A stretch of 56,177 nt of DNA, from NCBI GenBank assembly GCA_905479065.1, contig CAJQLB010000037.1:1-56177 (forward strand), written 5' to 3'. Positions 17,403-24,930 of this stretch are shown one piece after another. Below the pieces are notes generated by a model. It saw nothing but the letters and a program-made list of their open reading frames with translations, was not told the DNA's origin and did not search any database. The stretch comes from an uncultured Flavobacteriaceae bacterium (GTDB lineage: Bacteria; Bacteroidota; Bacteroidia; Flavobacteriales; Flavobacteriaceae). Every line of letters starts with the position of its first letter. Within the stretch, counting starts at the first letter, position 1. The position numbers and the translations under genes are program-made.

Positions 17403-17936
17403 ATGTACGCAATTGTAGAGATAGCAGGGCATCAATTTAAAGTTGAAAAAGACCAAAAGGTTTTTGTTAACCGTTTACAAGCAGAGGAGGGTAAGAAAGT
17501 TTCTTTCGATAACGTTCTATTGTTAAGTGACGGTGACAAAGTAACCTTAGGCGCCCCAGCTATAGGCGGAGCACAAGTTAGTGCAAAAGTCTTAAAGCAC
17601 CTTAAAGGTGATAAGGTAATTGTTTTTAAGAAAAAAAGACGAAAAGGTTACCGAGTGAAAAATGGTCACAGACAATCTTTGACTGAAATCCAAATAGAAG
17701 GAATTACTGCTTCTGGTGCTAAACCAGCGAAAGTTGAGAAAGCAACAGCAGTAAAAAAGACGGAATCAAAGGTATCTGTGTCCAAAGCAGAAACAAAGGC
17801 CTCCAAAAAAGAGGTTGAAGCGTCACAAGATTTGAGCAAAATGACGGTAGCTCAATTGAAAGAGATGGCAAAAGCTAAAGGAATATCAGGTATTTCGGCA
17901 ATGAAAAAAGCTGATTTAATCACTGCATTAAGTTAA
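17403..17936 (+). CDS. rplU: 50S ribosomal protein L21 with C-terminal SAP/HeH-like extension
   Basis: The first ~103 residues are a standard L21 (MYAIVEIAGHQFKVEKDQ, VIVFKKKRRKGYRVKNGHRQ). The protein continues to 177 residues, about 75 more than usual. The extension starts with a Lys/Ala/Ser-rich linker (~104-145) and ends with DLSKMTVAQLKEMAKAKG and then MKKADLITALS, a helix-extended-loop-helix pattern like Rho-N/HeH/SAP domains that bind nucleic acid. No frameshift is needed. rpmA follows after 25 bp, the usual L21-L27 pairing. Confidence 0.95.
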   Translation: MYAIVEIAGHQFKVEKDQKVFVNRLQAEEGKKVSFDNVLLLSDGDKVTLGAPAIGGAQVSAKVLKHLKGDKVIVFKKKRRKGYRVKNGHRQSLTEIQIEGITASGAKPAKVEKATAVKKTESKVSVSKAETKASKKEVEASQDLSKMTVAQLKEMAKAKGISGISAMKKADLITALS

Positions 17937-17961
17937 TTAAATAATCTAAAATCGAAATAAA

Positions 17962-18222
17962 ATGGCACACAAAAAAGGAGTCGGAAGTTCGAAAAACGGT
18001 AGAGAATCAGAGTCGAAACGCCTAGGTGTAAAAATCTTTGGTGGTCAGGCAGCAATCGCTGGGAATATTATCGTTAGACAAAGAGGTACTGCACATAACC
18101 CTGGTGAAAATGTGTATGCTGGGAAAGACCATACATTACATGCTAAAGTCGACGGTCTTGTTAAGTTTACTAAAAAGAAGAATAATAAATCATATGTTTC
18201 AATAGTTCCATTCGAGGCATAA
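17962..18222 (+). CDS. rpmA: 50S ribosomal protein L27
   Basis: The 86-residue protein starts [20 protein letters not shown] and has the conserved [23 protein letters not shown] core of L27, whose N-terminus reaches the peptidyl-transferase centre. The N-terminus begins directly at the mature sequence, so no leader needs cleaving. It is the second gene of the rplU operon and is followed by a hairpin terminator. Confidence 0.97.
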   Translation: MAHKKGVGSSKNGRESESKRLGVKIFGGQAAIAGNIIVRQRGTAHNPGENVYAGKDHTLHAKVDGLVKFTKKKNNKSYVSIVPFEA

Positions 18223-18246
18223 GAGACATTGTTTCTACATAAATAT

Positions 18247-18278
18247 AAAAAGCTCTATCCATGTTGATAGAGCTTTTT
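18247..18278 (+). terminator. Rho-independent terminator of rplU-rpmA
   Basis: A 13-bp stem (AAAAAGCTCTATC with its complement) around a CATGTT loop, followed by T-rich sequence, 24 bp after the rpmA stop. It reaches the stop codon of the DUF1569-like pseudogene on the other strand. Confidence 0.85.
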
Positions 18279-18706
18279 TATTTTAAAATATCCTGTATTA
18301 TTTTAAGATGACGTGTTGTATGTATCTGCATAAATCGTGTCGTTCTTATTTTATTTGAATTATCAAAAATAAAATCTTTGAAAGAAGGATTACCATGAGT
18401 TCTTTTAATTATATCTGTATGACTTAACGCTAATTTAATTTGTAATTTTAATTCTTTAGTTGTGATAATTTTTGGTGGATTAACTTGATGAGGTGCTTTT
18501 GCCTTACCTCTTTGGAAATAACCTAAGGCGAAACACAACATACGCCATTTGTTAAATTCACAAGCATATATTTTTGGGTTTGATTTTAAGAAATTTTCAG
18601 GTACTGTGTTAAAAACTTTTAACGAATGATCAATACGTCATCCAATATTAGATGCTAATATGCTTGTATTTTTTTTCTCCTTGAGATTAATGTAATCTTG
18701 TAGTTT
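18278..18706 (-). pseudogene. DUF1569/DinB-like protein, disrupted by an in-frame stop
   Basis: An intact 87-residue ORF (ATG at 18541) carries the C-terminal part of a DinB-like/DUF1569 protein, with HTDIIKRTHG and the terminal MQIHTTRHLKIIQDILK. The same frame continues upstream of that ATG with protein-like sequence: LASNIG, then a TGA at 18638-18640, then RIDHSLKVFNTVPENF and KWR running into the ORF. Relatives usually read GWRIDH here, so TGG to TGA is the likely change (from memory of the family). The frame is bounded upstream by TAA at 18707-18709 with no ATG before the TGA. About 142 codons are recognisable, close to full family length. Confidence 0.72.
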
Positions 18707-18756
18707 TTAGATTAAATTCTTTGGATTTTGAATAAACTTATGCTTATCTAATAAAA

Positions 18757-18783
18757 AAATCCTCACAATGCTGTAAGGATTTT
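18757..18783 (-). terminator. Hairpin terminator of ahcY
   Basis: AAATCCT-C-ACA pairs with TGT-A-AGGATTT (one mismatch) around ATGC, 24 bp past the ahcY stop on the minus strand, with a T-run on that strand. Confidence 0.65.
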
Positions 18784-18806
18784 AAATATTTATTTAAATC
18801 TGGTAA

Positions 18807-20123
18807 TTAATAGCGATAATGTTCTGGCTTAAAAGGTCCTTCAGCTTTCACTCCAATGTAAGAGGCTTGATCATCTCTTAACTCAGTTAGCTCAACGCCT
18901 ATTTTTTCTAAATGTAGTTTAGCAACTTTTTCATCTAAGGCTTTTGGCAGCATGTAAACTTTGTTTTCATAAGCATCGATATTATTCCATAATTCGATTT
19001 GTGCTAAGGTTTGGTTTGTAAATGAATTACTCATTACAAAACTTGGATGTCCTGTAGCACAACCTAAGTTTACCAAACGGCCTTCTGCCAAGATGATAAT
19101 ATCTTTTCCATTTAAAGTATATTTATCAACTTGTGGTTTTATGGTATTTTTAGTGTGTCCAAAATTATCATTTAACCAGGCCATGTCAATCTCATTATCA
19201 AAATGCCCAATGTTGCATACAATGGCTTTGTCCTTTAAAGCCTCAAAATGATGCGACTGAACAATATCCTTGTTCCCTGTGGTCGTGATGACAATATCCG
19301 TATTGCCTATTACTGTTTCTAATTTTTTAACCTCAAAACCATCCATGGCAGCTTGTAATGCGCAGATAGGATCAATTTCAGTAACAGTCACAATACTTCC
19401 TGCTCCTTTGAAAGACGCGGCAGTCCCTTTTCCAACATCACCATAACCACAAACTGTAACACGTTTTCCTGCAAGCATAATATCTGTAGCACGACGAATC
19501 GCATCAACTGCACTCTCTTTACAGCCATACTTGTTATCAAATTTTGACTTTGTCACAGAATCATTAACATTAATTGCAGGCATGGTTAGAGTACCGTTCT
19601 TAACGCGTTCATATAGCCTGTGAACTCCGGTAGTTGTTTCTTCACTCAAACCATTAATTCCTTGAGCTAATTCTGGGTAACGATCTAAAACCATATTGGT
19701 CAAATCACCACCATCATCTAAGATCATGTTTAGAGGTTTTCTTTCTTCACCGAAAAACAACGTTTGTTCAATACACCAGTCAAACTCTTCCTCACTCATA
19801 TCTTTCCATGCGTAGACAGATGTTCCCGCGTCTGCAATAGCAGCAGCAGCTTGGTCTTGGGTAGAAAATATATTACAAGAACTCCATGTAACTTCAGCAC
19901 CCAAAGCTTGCAAAGTTTCAATGAGAACAGCAGTTTGAATTGTCATGTGTAAGCATCCTGCGATACGAGCTCCTTTAAGAGGCGTTGAGTTTTTATACTC
20001 TTCTCTTAAACTCATCAATCCAGGCATTTCTGCCTCTGCTAATTCAATTTCTTTTCTCCCCCATGCTGCGAGAGAAATGTCTTTAACTTTATAGGCTACG
20101 TAAGGAATTGTTTTTGTGTTCAT
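18807..20123 (-). CDS. ahcY: Adenosylhomocysteinase
   Basis: A 438-residue S-adenosylhomocysteine hydrolase that splits SAH to adenosine and homocysteine, keeping methyltransferases uninhibited. Motifs are [39 protein letters not shown], the NAD-binding [23 protein letters not shown] and the C-terminal [13 protein letters not shown] carrying the NAD-contacting Lys and Tyr. I chose ATG 20123 ([13 protein letters not shown]), which aligns with the family start; the frame extends to an ATG at 20159 that would add 12 unrelated residues. Confidence 0.96.
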   Translation of the reverse strand: MNTKTIPYVAYKVKDISLAAWGRKEIELAEAEMPGLMSLREEYKNSTPLKGARIAGCLHMTIQTAVLIETLQALGAEVTWSSCNIFSTQDQAAAAIADAGTSVYAWKDMSEEEFDWCIEQTLFFGEERKPLNMILDDGGDLTNMVLDRYPELAQGINGLSEETTTGVHRLYERVKNGTLTMPAINVNDSVTKSKFDNKYGCKESAVDAIRRATDIMLAGKRVTVCGYGDVGKGTAASFKGAGSIVTVTEIDPICALQAAMDGFEVKKLETVIGNTDIVITTTGNKDIVQSHHFEALKDKAIVCNIGHFDNEIDMAWLNDNFGHTKNTIKPQVDKYTLNGKDIIILAEGRLVNLGCATGHPSFVMSNSFTNQTLAQIELWNNIDAYENKVYMLPKALDEKVAKLHLEKIGVELTELRDDQASYIGVKAEGPFKPEHYRY

Positions 20124-20225
20124 ATAATTATTGATTTCTGTCTGTTTTATCCTCCACAACTTTGGAATCGCACTTTAAATCGTTAAATTCGTTTAGGCGT
20201 AAGCACCTCTGTTTTAAGAGAGGTG

Positions 20226-20233
20226 CAAAGATA
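20226..20233 (-). promoter_or_regulatory. -7 element TATCTTTG for ahcY
   Basis: Minus-strand TAnnTTTG match about 100 bp upstream of the ahcY start. It lies in the divergent spacer with the phosphopantetheinyl transferase gene. Confidence 0.5.
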
Positions 20234-20256
20234 ATCATTAACTTTCAAAAAAGTAA

Positions 20257-20886
20257 ATGCCACTATATAAATCCTTTTCAAAAGGCACACAAATTTCTGT
20301 TAAAATCTGGAAAATTACCGAGACTCTTGGTGAATTAAAGAAAGGGGTGTCACTCGAGCCAAGAAGTCTAAAACGACTTTTGAAAATGAAAAGTGAAGTA
20401 CATCAAAAAGGGTTTTTAAGTGTTCGTCATTTGCTTTTAGAATTTGGGTACAAGGATATGGATTTACAGTATGACAGAAATGGCAAGCCTTATCTAGAAG
20501 ATAAATCTTTTGTTTCAATTTCTCATTCTCATCAATTCGCAGTGATAGCAGTGAGCACAAATTTTATTGGTGTTGACATTGAAAAACAGAAACCCAAAAT
20601 CAAAGATATTGCTAGAAAATTCATTGGGTATGAAAAAAAATATTTGCATGAAAAATCTGTAAATTATGAAAATAAATTAACAGCTATTTGGTGTATCAAG
20701 GAGTCATTGTATAAGCTGTTTGGAATTCCTGGCAAATCATTTAAAGAACACTTTTTTGTCATACCATTTGAGATTTCAGATTTGTCAACAGTGTCTTGGA
20801 TTCAGCACAATCAATTTAAATTTAAGTATTTCTCTAATTTTATCGAGTTTGAGGGGTTTACGTTGGCCTACACTTTTCCCTCATAG
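20257..20886 (+). CDS. 4'-phosphopantetheinyl transferase superfamily protein
   Basis: At 209 residues it is of Sfp-type length. The three diagnostic motifs are present: VSISHSHQFAVIAV (CoA contact), GVDIE (metal-binding Asp and Glu) and WCIKESLYK (catalytic Glu and Lys). It should transfer phosphopantetheine from CoA to a carrier-protein serine. No carrier protein or synthase is nearby, so the target is unknown. It is immediately followed by the GGGP synthase gene (stop TAG, then ATG with no gap). Confidence 0.92.
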   Translation: MPLYKSFSKGTQISVKIWKITETLGELKKGVSLEPRSLKRLLKMKSEVHQKGFLSVRHLLLEFGYKDMDLQYDRNGKPYLEDKSFVSISHSHQFAVIAVSTNFIGVDIEKQKPKIKDIARKFIGYEKKYLHEKSVNYENKLTAIWCIKESLYKLFGIPGKSFKEHFFVIPFEISDLSTVSWIQHNQFKFKYFSNFIEFEGFTLAYTFPS

Positions 20887-21609
20887 ATGAATGCTATTTA
20901 TAATCATATCGTTGATTCCATCAAAAGGCACAAAAAGTTACTTGCTGTCTTAATTGACCCTGATAAAATTACCATTCAAAAGGTATTTAGTTTTATTGAA
21001 AAGGTAAACGCATCAATGGCGACACACATTTTTGTTGGTGGCAGTACAGTTAAAAGTAATGTAACATCAACGTTAGTAAATAAAATCAAGTCATCCACTA
21101 ATTTACCAATTGTTTTATTTCCTGGGAGTATTTCTCAGATTACTACAAGTGCAGACGCTTTACTTTTTTTATCGTTGATTTCTGGAAGAAATGCTGATTA
21201 TCTTATTGGTAAACAAATAGAAGCTGTATCCAAATTGCGTGAAATTAACTTAGAGATTATTCCAACAGGATATGTATTAATTGAAAGCGGAAAGAAAACT
21301 GCGGTTCAAGAAGTTACAAAGACGTCTCCAATGCCAAGACATGATATTAATGCCATTGTCGACACAGCTGTTGCTGGAGAATTTTTAGGAATGAGAATGA
21401 TTTATCTTGAAGCTGGAAGTGGTGCATTGAACCCAATTAATGCTAATATAATTTCAAATGTAAAGAAAGCTTTGAAAATACCATTAATTGTGGGGGGAGG
21501 TATAAAAAACAAAAGTCAAATTCAAGTAGCTTATGATGCAGGAGCAGATCTAGTTGTTGTAGGAAATGCTTTAGAACACAGTAATTTTTTTTTAAATGAT
21601 GCGAAATGA
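20887..21609 (+). CDS. Geranylgeranylglyceryl/heptaprenylglyceryl phosphate synthase (PcrB family)
   Basis: A 240-residue TIM-barrel prenyltransferase. Visible motifs are LLAVLIDPDK, HIFVGGSTV, LFPGS, MIYLEAGSGA (catalytic Glu) and LIVGGGIKN (phosphate binding). This family joins sn-glycerol-1-phosphate to a polyprenyl diphosphate, the first ether-bond step of archaeal lipids, and Bacteroidota carry bacterial members of it. The in vivo product here cannot be told from the sequence. The gene is squeezed between the phosphopantetheinyl transferase (0 bp) and pnuC (4-bp overlap). Confidence 0.93.
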   Translation: MNAIYNHIVDSIKRHKKLLAVLIDPDKITIQKVFSFIEKVNASMATHIFVGGSTVKSNVTSTLVNKIKSSTNLPIVLFPGSISQITTSADALLFLSLISGRNADYLIGKQIEAVSKLREINLEIIPTGYVLIESGKKTAVQEVTKTSPMPRHDINAIVDTAVAGEFLGMRMIYLEAGSGALNPINANIISNVKKALKIPLIVGGGIKNKSQIQVAYDAGADLVVVGNALEHSNFFLNDAK

Positions 21610-22244
21610 ATGATGTTATAGGTTTTTTTATAGATGCTTACCGAGAAACTTCTGTTACACTAATTGTATTAGAGACAATAGCTTTTATATTTGGAATTGC
21701 GAGTGTTTGGTTTGCAAAAAATGCAGATATTAGAGTTTATCCTACAGGAATCATTTGCACTGTAATAACGGTATATTTGTTGTATGTAAATGATTATTAT
21801 GGCGATATGATGATGAATTTTTACTACTCCATGATGAGTATTTATGGTTGGTGGAATTGGTCTCAAAAGAAAGGGAATGATGTTGTTATTCCCATTTCAC
21901 GCACAAATAGGATCGAAAAATTTACAGGGATTTTGATGTTTGTCGTGACGATGATTGTAACGTTTTTAGTGTATCTCATGTTTGATTACACGATAGAAGT
22001 CCCAAATATCATAGATATTATCACATCTGGAATATTTTTTACAGCGATGTGGTATATGGCAAATAAAAAAATAGAAAATTGGACGCTATGGATAATTGCA
22101 AATATTATCACTGTCCCACTTTATGCATATCGTGGGCTAGGAATGCTCTCAATGCAATATATCATTTTTACAATTTTAGCAATTCAAGGATATAAGGAAT
22201 GGACAAAGAACTTAAACAAGTCCCATCAAACTGTATTAAAGTAG
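21606..22244 (+). CDS. PnuC-family vitamin/nucleoside transporter
   Basis: A 212-residue membrane protein with about seven hydrophobic segments and the PnuC hallmark MSIYGWWNWSQKK. PnuC proteins move nicotinamide riboside; relatives (PnuT, PnuX) move thiamine or riboflavin by facilitated diffusion with metabolic trapping. The ATG overlaps the GGGP synthase stop (ATGA), and its own 3' end overlaps the following kinase gene by 46 bp. The downstream NadR-type kinase favours nicotinamide riboside. The TPP-controlled receptor 2.5 kb downstream keeps thiamine (PnuT) open. Confidence 0.9.
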   Translation: MNDVIGFFIDAYRETSVTLIVLETIAFIFGIASVWFAKNADIRVYPTGIICTVITVYLLYVNDYYGDMMMNFYYSMMSIYGWWNWSQKKGNDVVIPISRTNRIEKFTGILMFVVTMIVTFLVYLMFDYTIEVPNIIDIITSGIFFTAMWYMANKKIENWTLWIIANIITVPLYAYRGLGMLSMQYIIFTILAIQGYKEWTKNLNKSHQTVLK

Positions 22245-22768
22245 TTTTATTTGGCCCAGAATCTACGGGGAAAACAACGTTATCTCGACATTTAGCGAGA
22301 TATTATAATTCTGTATGGGTCAAAGAGTATGCTCGAGAATATTTACAAAATGTTTGGAATAATGAAAGACGTACATGTCAGTCAAAAGATTTATTACCAA
22401 TTGCTCGAGGTCAGATTAAATTAGAAAATGAATTGTCACAGAAAACAAATTCTGTTTTAATCTGTGATACAGATTTATTAGAAACAAAGGTGTATTCAGA
22501 AGCATATTACTCTGGAGTTTGTGATCCACTACTAGAGAAATATGCATTAAAAAACACCTATCATTTGTACTTTTTAACTTATATTGATGTACCGTGGGAA
22601 GCTGACGATTTGAGAGATAAGCCAAATGAAAGAGAAAGGATGTTTAAGGCTTTTGAGGAGGCGCTTCAAAAGTATGATAGACCTTACGTTGTCCTAAAAG
22701 GCAATAAAAAAGAACGACTTACAAAAGCAGTATTTCATATTGATCAACTTTTAAAAAGACAAGTGTGA
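22199..22768 (+). CDS. NadR-type nucleoside kinase (AAA ATPase domain)
   Basis: The 189-residue product matches only the ribosylnicotinamide-kinase half of NadR; the NMN adenylyltransferase half and the helix-turn-helix are absent. It has the Walker A GPESTGKTT (residues 19-27), VKEYAREYLQ, VLICDTDLLETKVYSE and DVPWEADDLRDKPNERE. It should phosphorylate the vitamin nucleoside imported by PnuC and so trap it. Its ATG lies 46 bp inside pnuC, since no later start would keep Walker A, and its stop overlaps the next gene. Confidence 0.9.
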   Translation: MDKELKQVPSNCIKVVLFGPESTGKTTLSRHLARYYNSVWVKEYAREYLQNVWNNERRTCQSKDLLPIARGQIKLENELSQKTNSVLICDTDLLETKVYSEAYYSGVCDPLLEKYALKNTYHLYFLTYIDVPWEADDLRDKPNERERMFKAFEEALQKYDRPYVVLKGNKKERLTKAVFHIDQLLKRQV

Positions 22769-24318
22769 ACTTTACAAAAAATGACATTCATCAAATTGAA
22801 TCTAAAGGACTGACTGTTGAACAAGTTAAGTCACAAATTGAGATTTTTAAAACAGGGGTGCCTTATGTTAATTTATCAAGAGAAGCGACAATTGACTTTG
22901 GGATATTGAAAATCTCCGATAAGGATAAGGCACGTCATATTAAAAAATTTAAAAACTGTCAAGATCATCTTTCAATACTGAAATTTGTTCCAGCCTCTGG
23001 AGCGGCAACTCGAATGTTCAAATTTTTATTTCATTTTATTAACGAATTTAAACCAGAAATAGAAACTATCAATGCTTACATCAATAGAACTAAGGCAAAT
23101 GAACTTTCAATATTTTTAATGGGTTTAGAAAAACTGCCTTTTTTCGAGGAGGTCATTCATAAAGCTCATGAAAAAGTATCAAATTTTAATGAGTTAAATT
23201 ATGATCAGCAGCGATTAGAGTTTGTAAAAATCATGCTTGACAAAGACCAATTGAATTTTGCTTACTATCCGAAAGGATTATTACCATTTCACCGATATAG
23301 AGAGCATGTGTCTACAGCATTTGAGGAACATTTATTTGAAGGGGCACTATACGCATCGTCAAATAAAATAGCAGCCATTCATTTTACAATATCAGAAAAA
23401 CATAAACACCGTTTTGATGAAGAATTTAAGTATATCGAGGAGGATGTTGAGCGGAGAACGAATACGAAATTCAATATTACATTTTCCTATCAAAAGGAAT
23501 CAACCGATACCATTTCAGTAACCAGAGATAATGCTCTTTTTAGAGATCAGAATGGGCAGTTGGTGTTCAGGCCTTCTGGTCATGGGGCGTTAATTAATAA
23601 TTTAGACAAACTGAAAGCTGACGTTATTTTTATTAAAAATATAGATAATGTAGTGGTGAAAAAATTTAAAGATATCGTAGCAGATCATAAAATGATGTTG
23701 GCAGGTGTTTTACTTGAAGTTCAAGAATTAACCTTTGACTACTTGAATACACTTGAAAACGAATTACCAACTGAAAACACCCTCATTGAAATTGCAGAAT
23801 TTTTATCACAGAGGCTCAATGTTTTTATCAGTGATGAATTTGAAAAATATTCACGTAATTATCAAATTGAATATTTAAAAAATAAGCTGAATAGACCTAT
23901 CAGAGTTTGTGGAATGGTAAAAAATGAAGGAGAACCAGGAGGAGGCCCTTTTTGGGTAAAAAATGAGAGTGGTAATATTTCACTGCAAATTGTGGAGTCT
24001 GCACAAATTGATAAAAAGAACAAACACCAAAAGGCGATATTAAAAAAAGCAGCTTATTTTAATCCTGTAGATTTGGTTTGTGGCATCAAGAATTATCAAG
24101 GGAAGTTCTTCGATTTACACAAATTTGTTGATCACAAAACATCCTTTATCTCTGAAAAAACAAAATCAGGAAAGTCTTTGAAAGCCTTGGAGTTACCTGG
24201 ATTATGGAATGGTGCTATGTCTCATTGGAACACCCTATTTGTAGAGGTTCCACTAAAGACATTTAATCCAGTAAAAACAGTGAATGACTTGTTAAAATCT
24301 GCTCATCAAATAGTTTAA
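22765..24318 (+). CDS. DUF4301 protein, probable UDP-sugar-pyrophosphorylase-like nucleotidyltransferase
   Basis: A 517-residue cytosolic protein of the DUF4301 family. It starts with GTG overlapping the kinase stop (GTGA). Several spaced segments resemble the UDPGP/UAP nucleotidyltransferase fold: FVPASGAATRMFK at 74-86 (nucleotide loop, like LxGGxGTRxG), AAIHFTISEKH near 202-212 (like LxxMTSxxTH), RPSGHGALINNLDKL at 268-282 (like PPGHGDxxxxL) and IFIKNIDNVV at 287-296 (like xxxNxDNL). The family likeness and order are seen; the catalytic role is inference. Its place after PnuC and the kinase suggests a nucleotide-linked salvage or activation step. Confidence 0.8.
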   Translation: MNFTKNDIHQIESKGLTVEQVKSQIEIFKTGVPYVNLSREATIDFGILKISDKDKARHIKKFKNCQDHLSILKFVPASGAATRMFKFLFHFINEFKPEIETINAYINRTKANELSIFLMGLEKLPFFEEVIHKAHEKVSNFNELNYDQQRLEFVKIMLDKDQLNFAYYPKGLLPFHRYREHVSTAFEEHLFEGALYASSNKIAAIHFTISEKHKHRFDEEFKYIEEDVERRTNTKFNITFSYQKESTDTISVTRDNALFRDQNGQLVFRPSGHGALINNLDKLKADVIFIKNIDNVVVKKFKDIVADHKMMLAGVLLEVQELTFDYLNTLENELPTENTLIEIAEFLSQRLNVFISDEFEKYSRNYQIEYLKNKLNRPIRVCGMVKNEGEPGGGPFWVKNESGNISLQIVESAQIDKKNKHQKAILKKAAYFNPVDLVCGIKNYQGKFFDLHKFVDHKTSFISEKTKSGKSLKALELPGLWNGAMSHWNTLFVEVPLKTFNPVKTVNDLLKSAHQIV

Positions 24319-24319
24319 T

Positions 24320-24721
24320 TTGAATTCCTCCATTCTAATATCAGAAATCACATTGAAAGCCATTAAAAGTTCAGGAAGCGGTGGGCAACATGTAAACAAA
24401 GTTGCGACGAAAATGGAATTACAATTCAATGTGCTTAATTCATTGGCTTTAACACAACAAGAAAAGGCTTTGGTTTTAGTTTATCTTAAATCAAGATTAA
24501 CTAAAAATAATGTTTTAATCATGCAATGTCAAGAAACTCGAAGTCAATTAAAAAATAAACAGATTCTTGTAGAACGATTTTTAAGGTTGATTCAAGAAGC
24601 GAATAAAGCTCCAAAAAAACGCATTCCCACAAAGGTGCCAAACGGATCTAATATGAAGCGCCTTGAGACTAAAAAATTAAATGCTCATAAAAAGTCAAGC
24701 AGAAAAAAACCTGAGATTTAA
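24320..24721 (+). CDS. arfB: Ribosome-rescue peptidyl-tRNA hydrolase ArfB (YaeJ-like)
   Basis: The 133-residue protein has the class-I release-factor catalytic GGQ loop SSGSGGQHVNKVATK at residues 17-31 and a basic C-terminal tail (LNAHKKSSRKKPE) of the kind that enters the empty mRNA channel. It lacks the codon-recognition domain of release factors. It should free stalled ribosomes without a stop codon. The start is TTG, one base after the DUF4301 stop; the first internal ATG would remove GGQ. Translation is probably by re-initiation. Confidence 0.9.
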   Translation: MNSSILISEITLKAIKSSGSGGQHVNKVATKMELQFNVLNSLALTQQEKALVLVYLKSRLTKNNVLIMQCQETRSQLKNKQILVERFLRLIQEANKAPKKRIPTKVPNGSNMKRLETKKLNAHKKSSRKKPEI

Positions 24722-24743
24722 GTAATTATTGTATTGGATTAAT

Positions 24744-24751
24744 TATCTTTG
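24744..24751 (+). promoter_or_regulatory. -7 element TATCTTTG before the TPP riboswitch
   Basis: Matches TAnnTTTG and ends 10 bp before the aptamer, which would place the transcription start at the base of the riboswitch. No -33 TTTG at ideal spacing. Confidence 0.55.
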
Positions 24752-24761
24752 TTTTGTTCTC

Positions 24762-24834
24762 GTAAAGGGGTGCCAACTTAGGCTGAGATCATACCCATTG
24801 AACCTAGAACAGGTAATGCTGTTTAGGAAAATTA
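24762..24834 (+). promoter_or_regulatory. TPP (thi-box) riboswitch
   Basis: The conserved aptamer elements occur in order: GGGGTGCC (24767-24774), GGCTGAGATCATACCC (24781-24796), TTGAACCT, then ACAGGTAATGCTG. These correspond to the pyrimidine-sensor CTGAGA loop and the pyrophosphate-sensor ACC/GGTAAT region. The closing P1 helix is weak. It lies about 100 bp upstream of a TonB-dependent receptor gene, which it should repress when thiamine pyrophosphate is plentiful. Confidence 0.93.
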
Positions 24835-24837
24835 TAA

Positions 24838-24870
24838 GAAAATCGTATTCCGTTTTTTGAATGGATTTTC
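24838..24870 (+). promoter_or_regulatory. Possible riboswitch expression-platform hairpin
   Basis: GAAAATC pairs with GATTTTC, with an inner ATTC/GAAT step and a T-rich loop, between the TPP aptamer and the receptor ATG at 24931. There is no T-run after it, so it may act on translation or mRNA fate rather than as a classical terminator. Confidence 0.35.
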
Positions 24871-24930
24871 ACAAATAGTGTAAATAATTACGAATAATTT
24901 CCTCTTTTTATTCGATTGAACATCGTTGTA

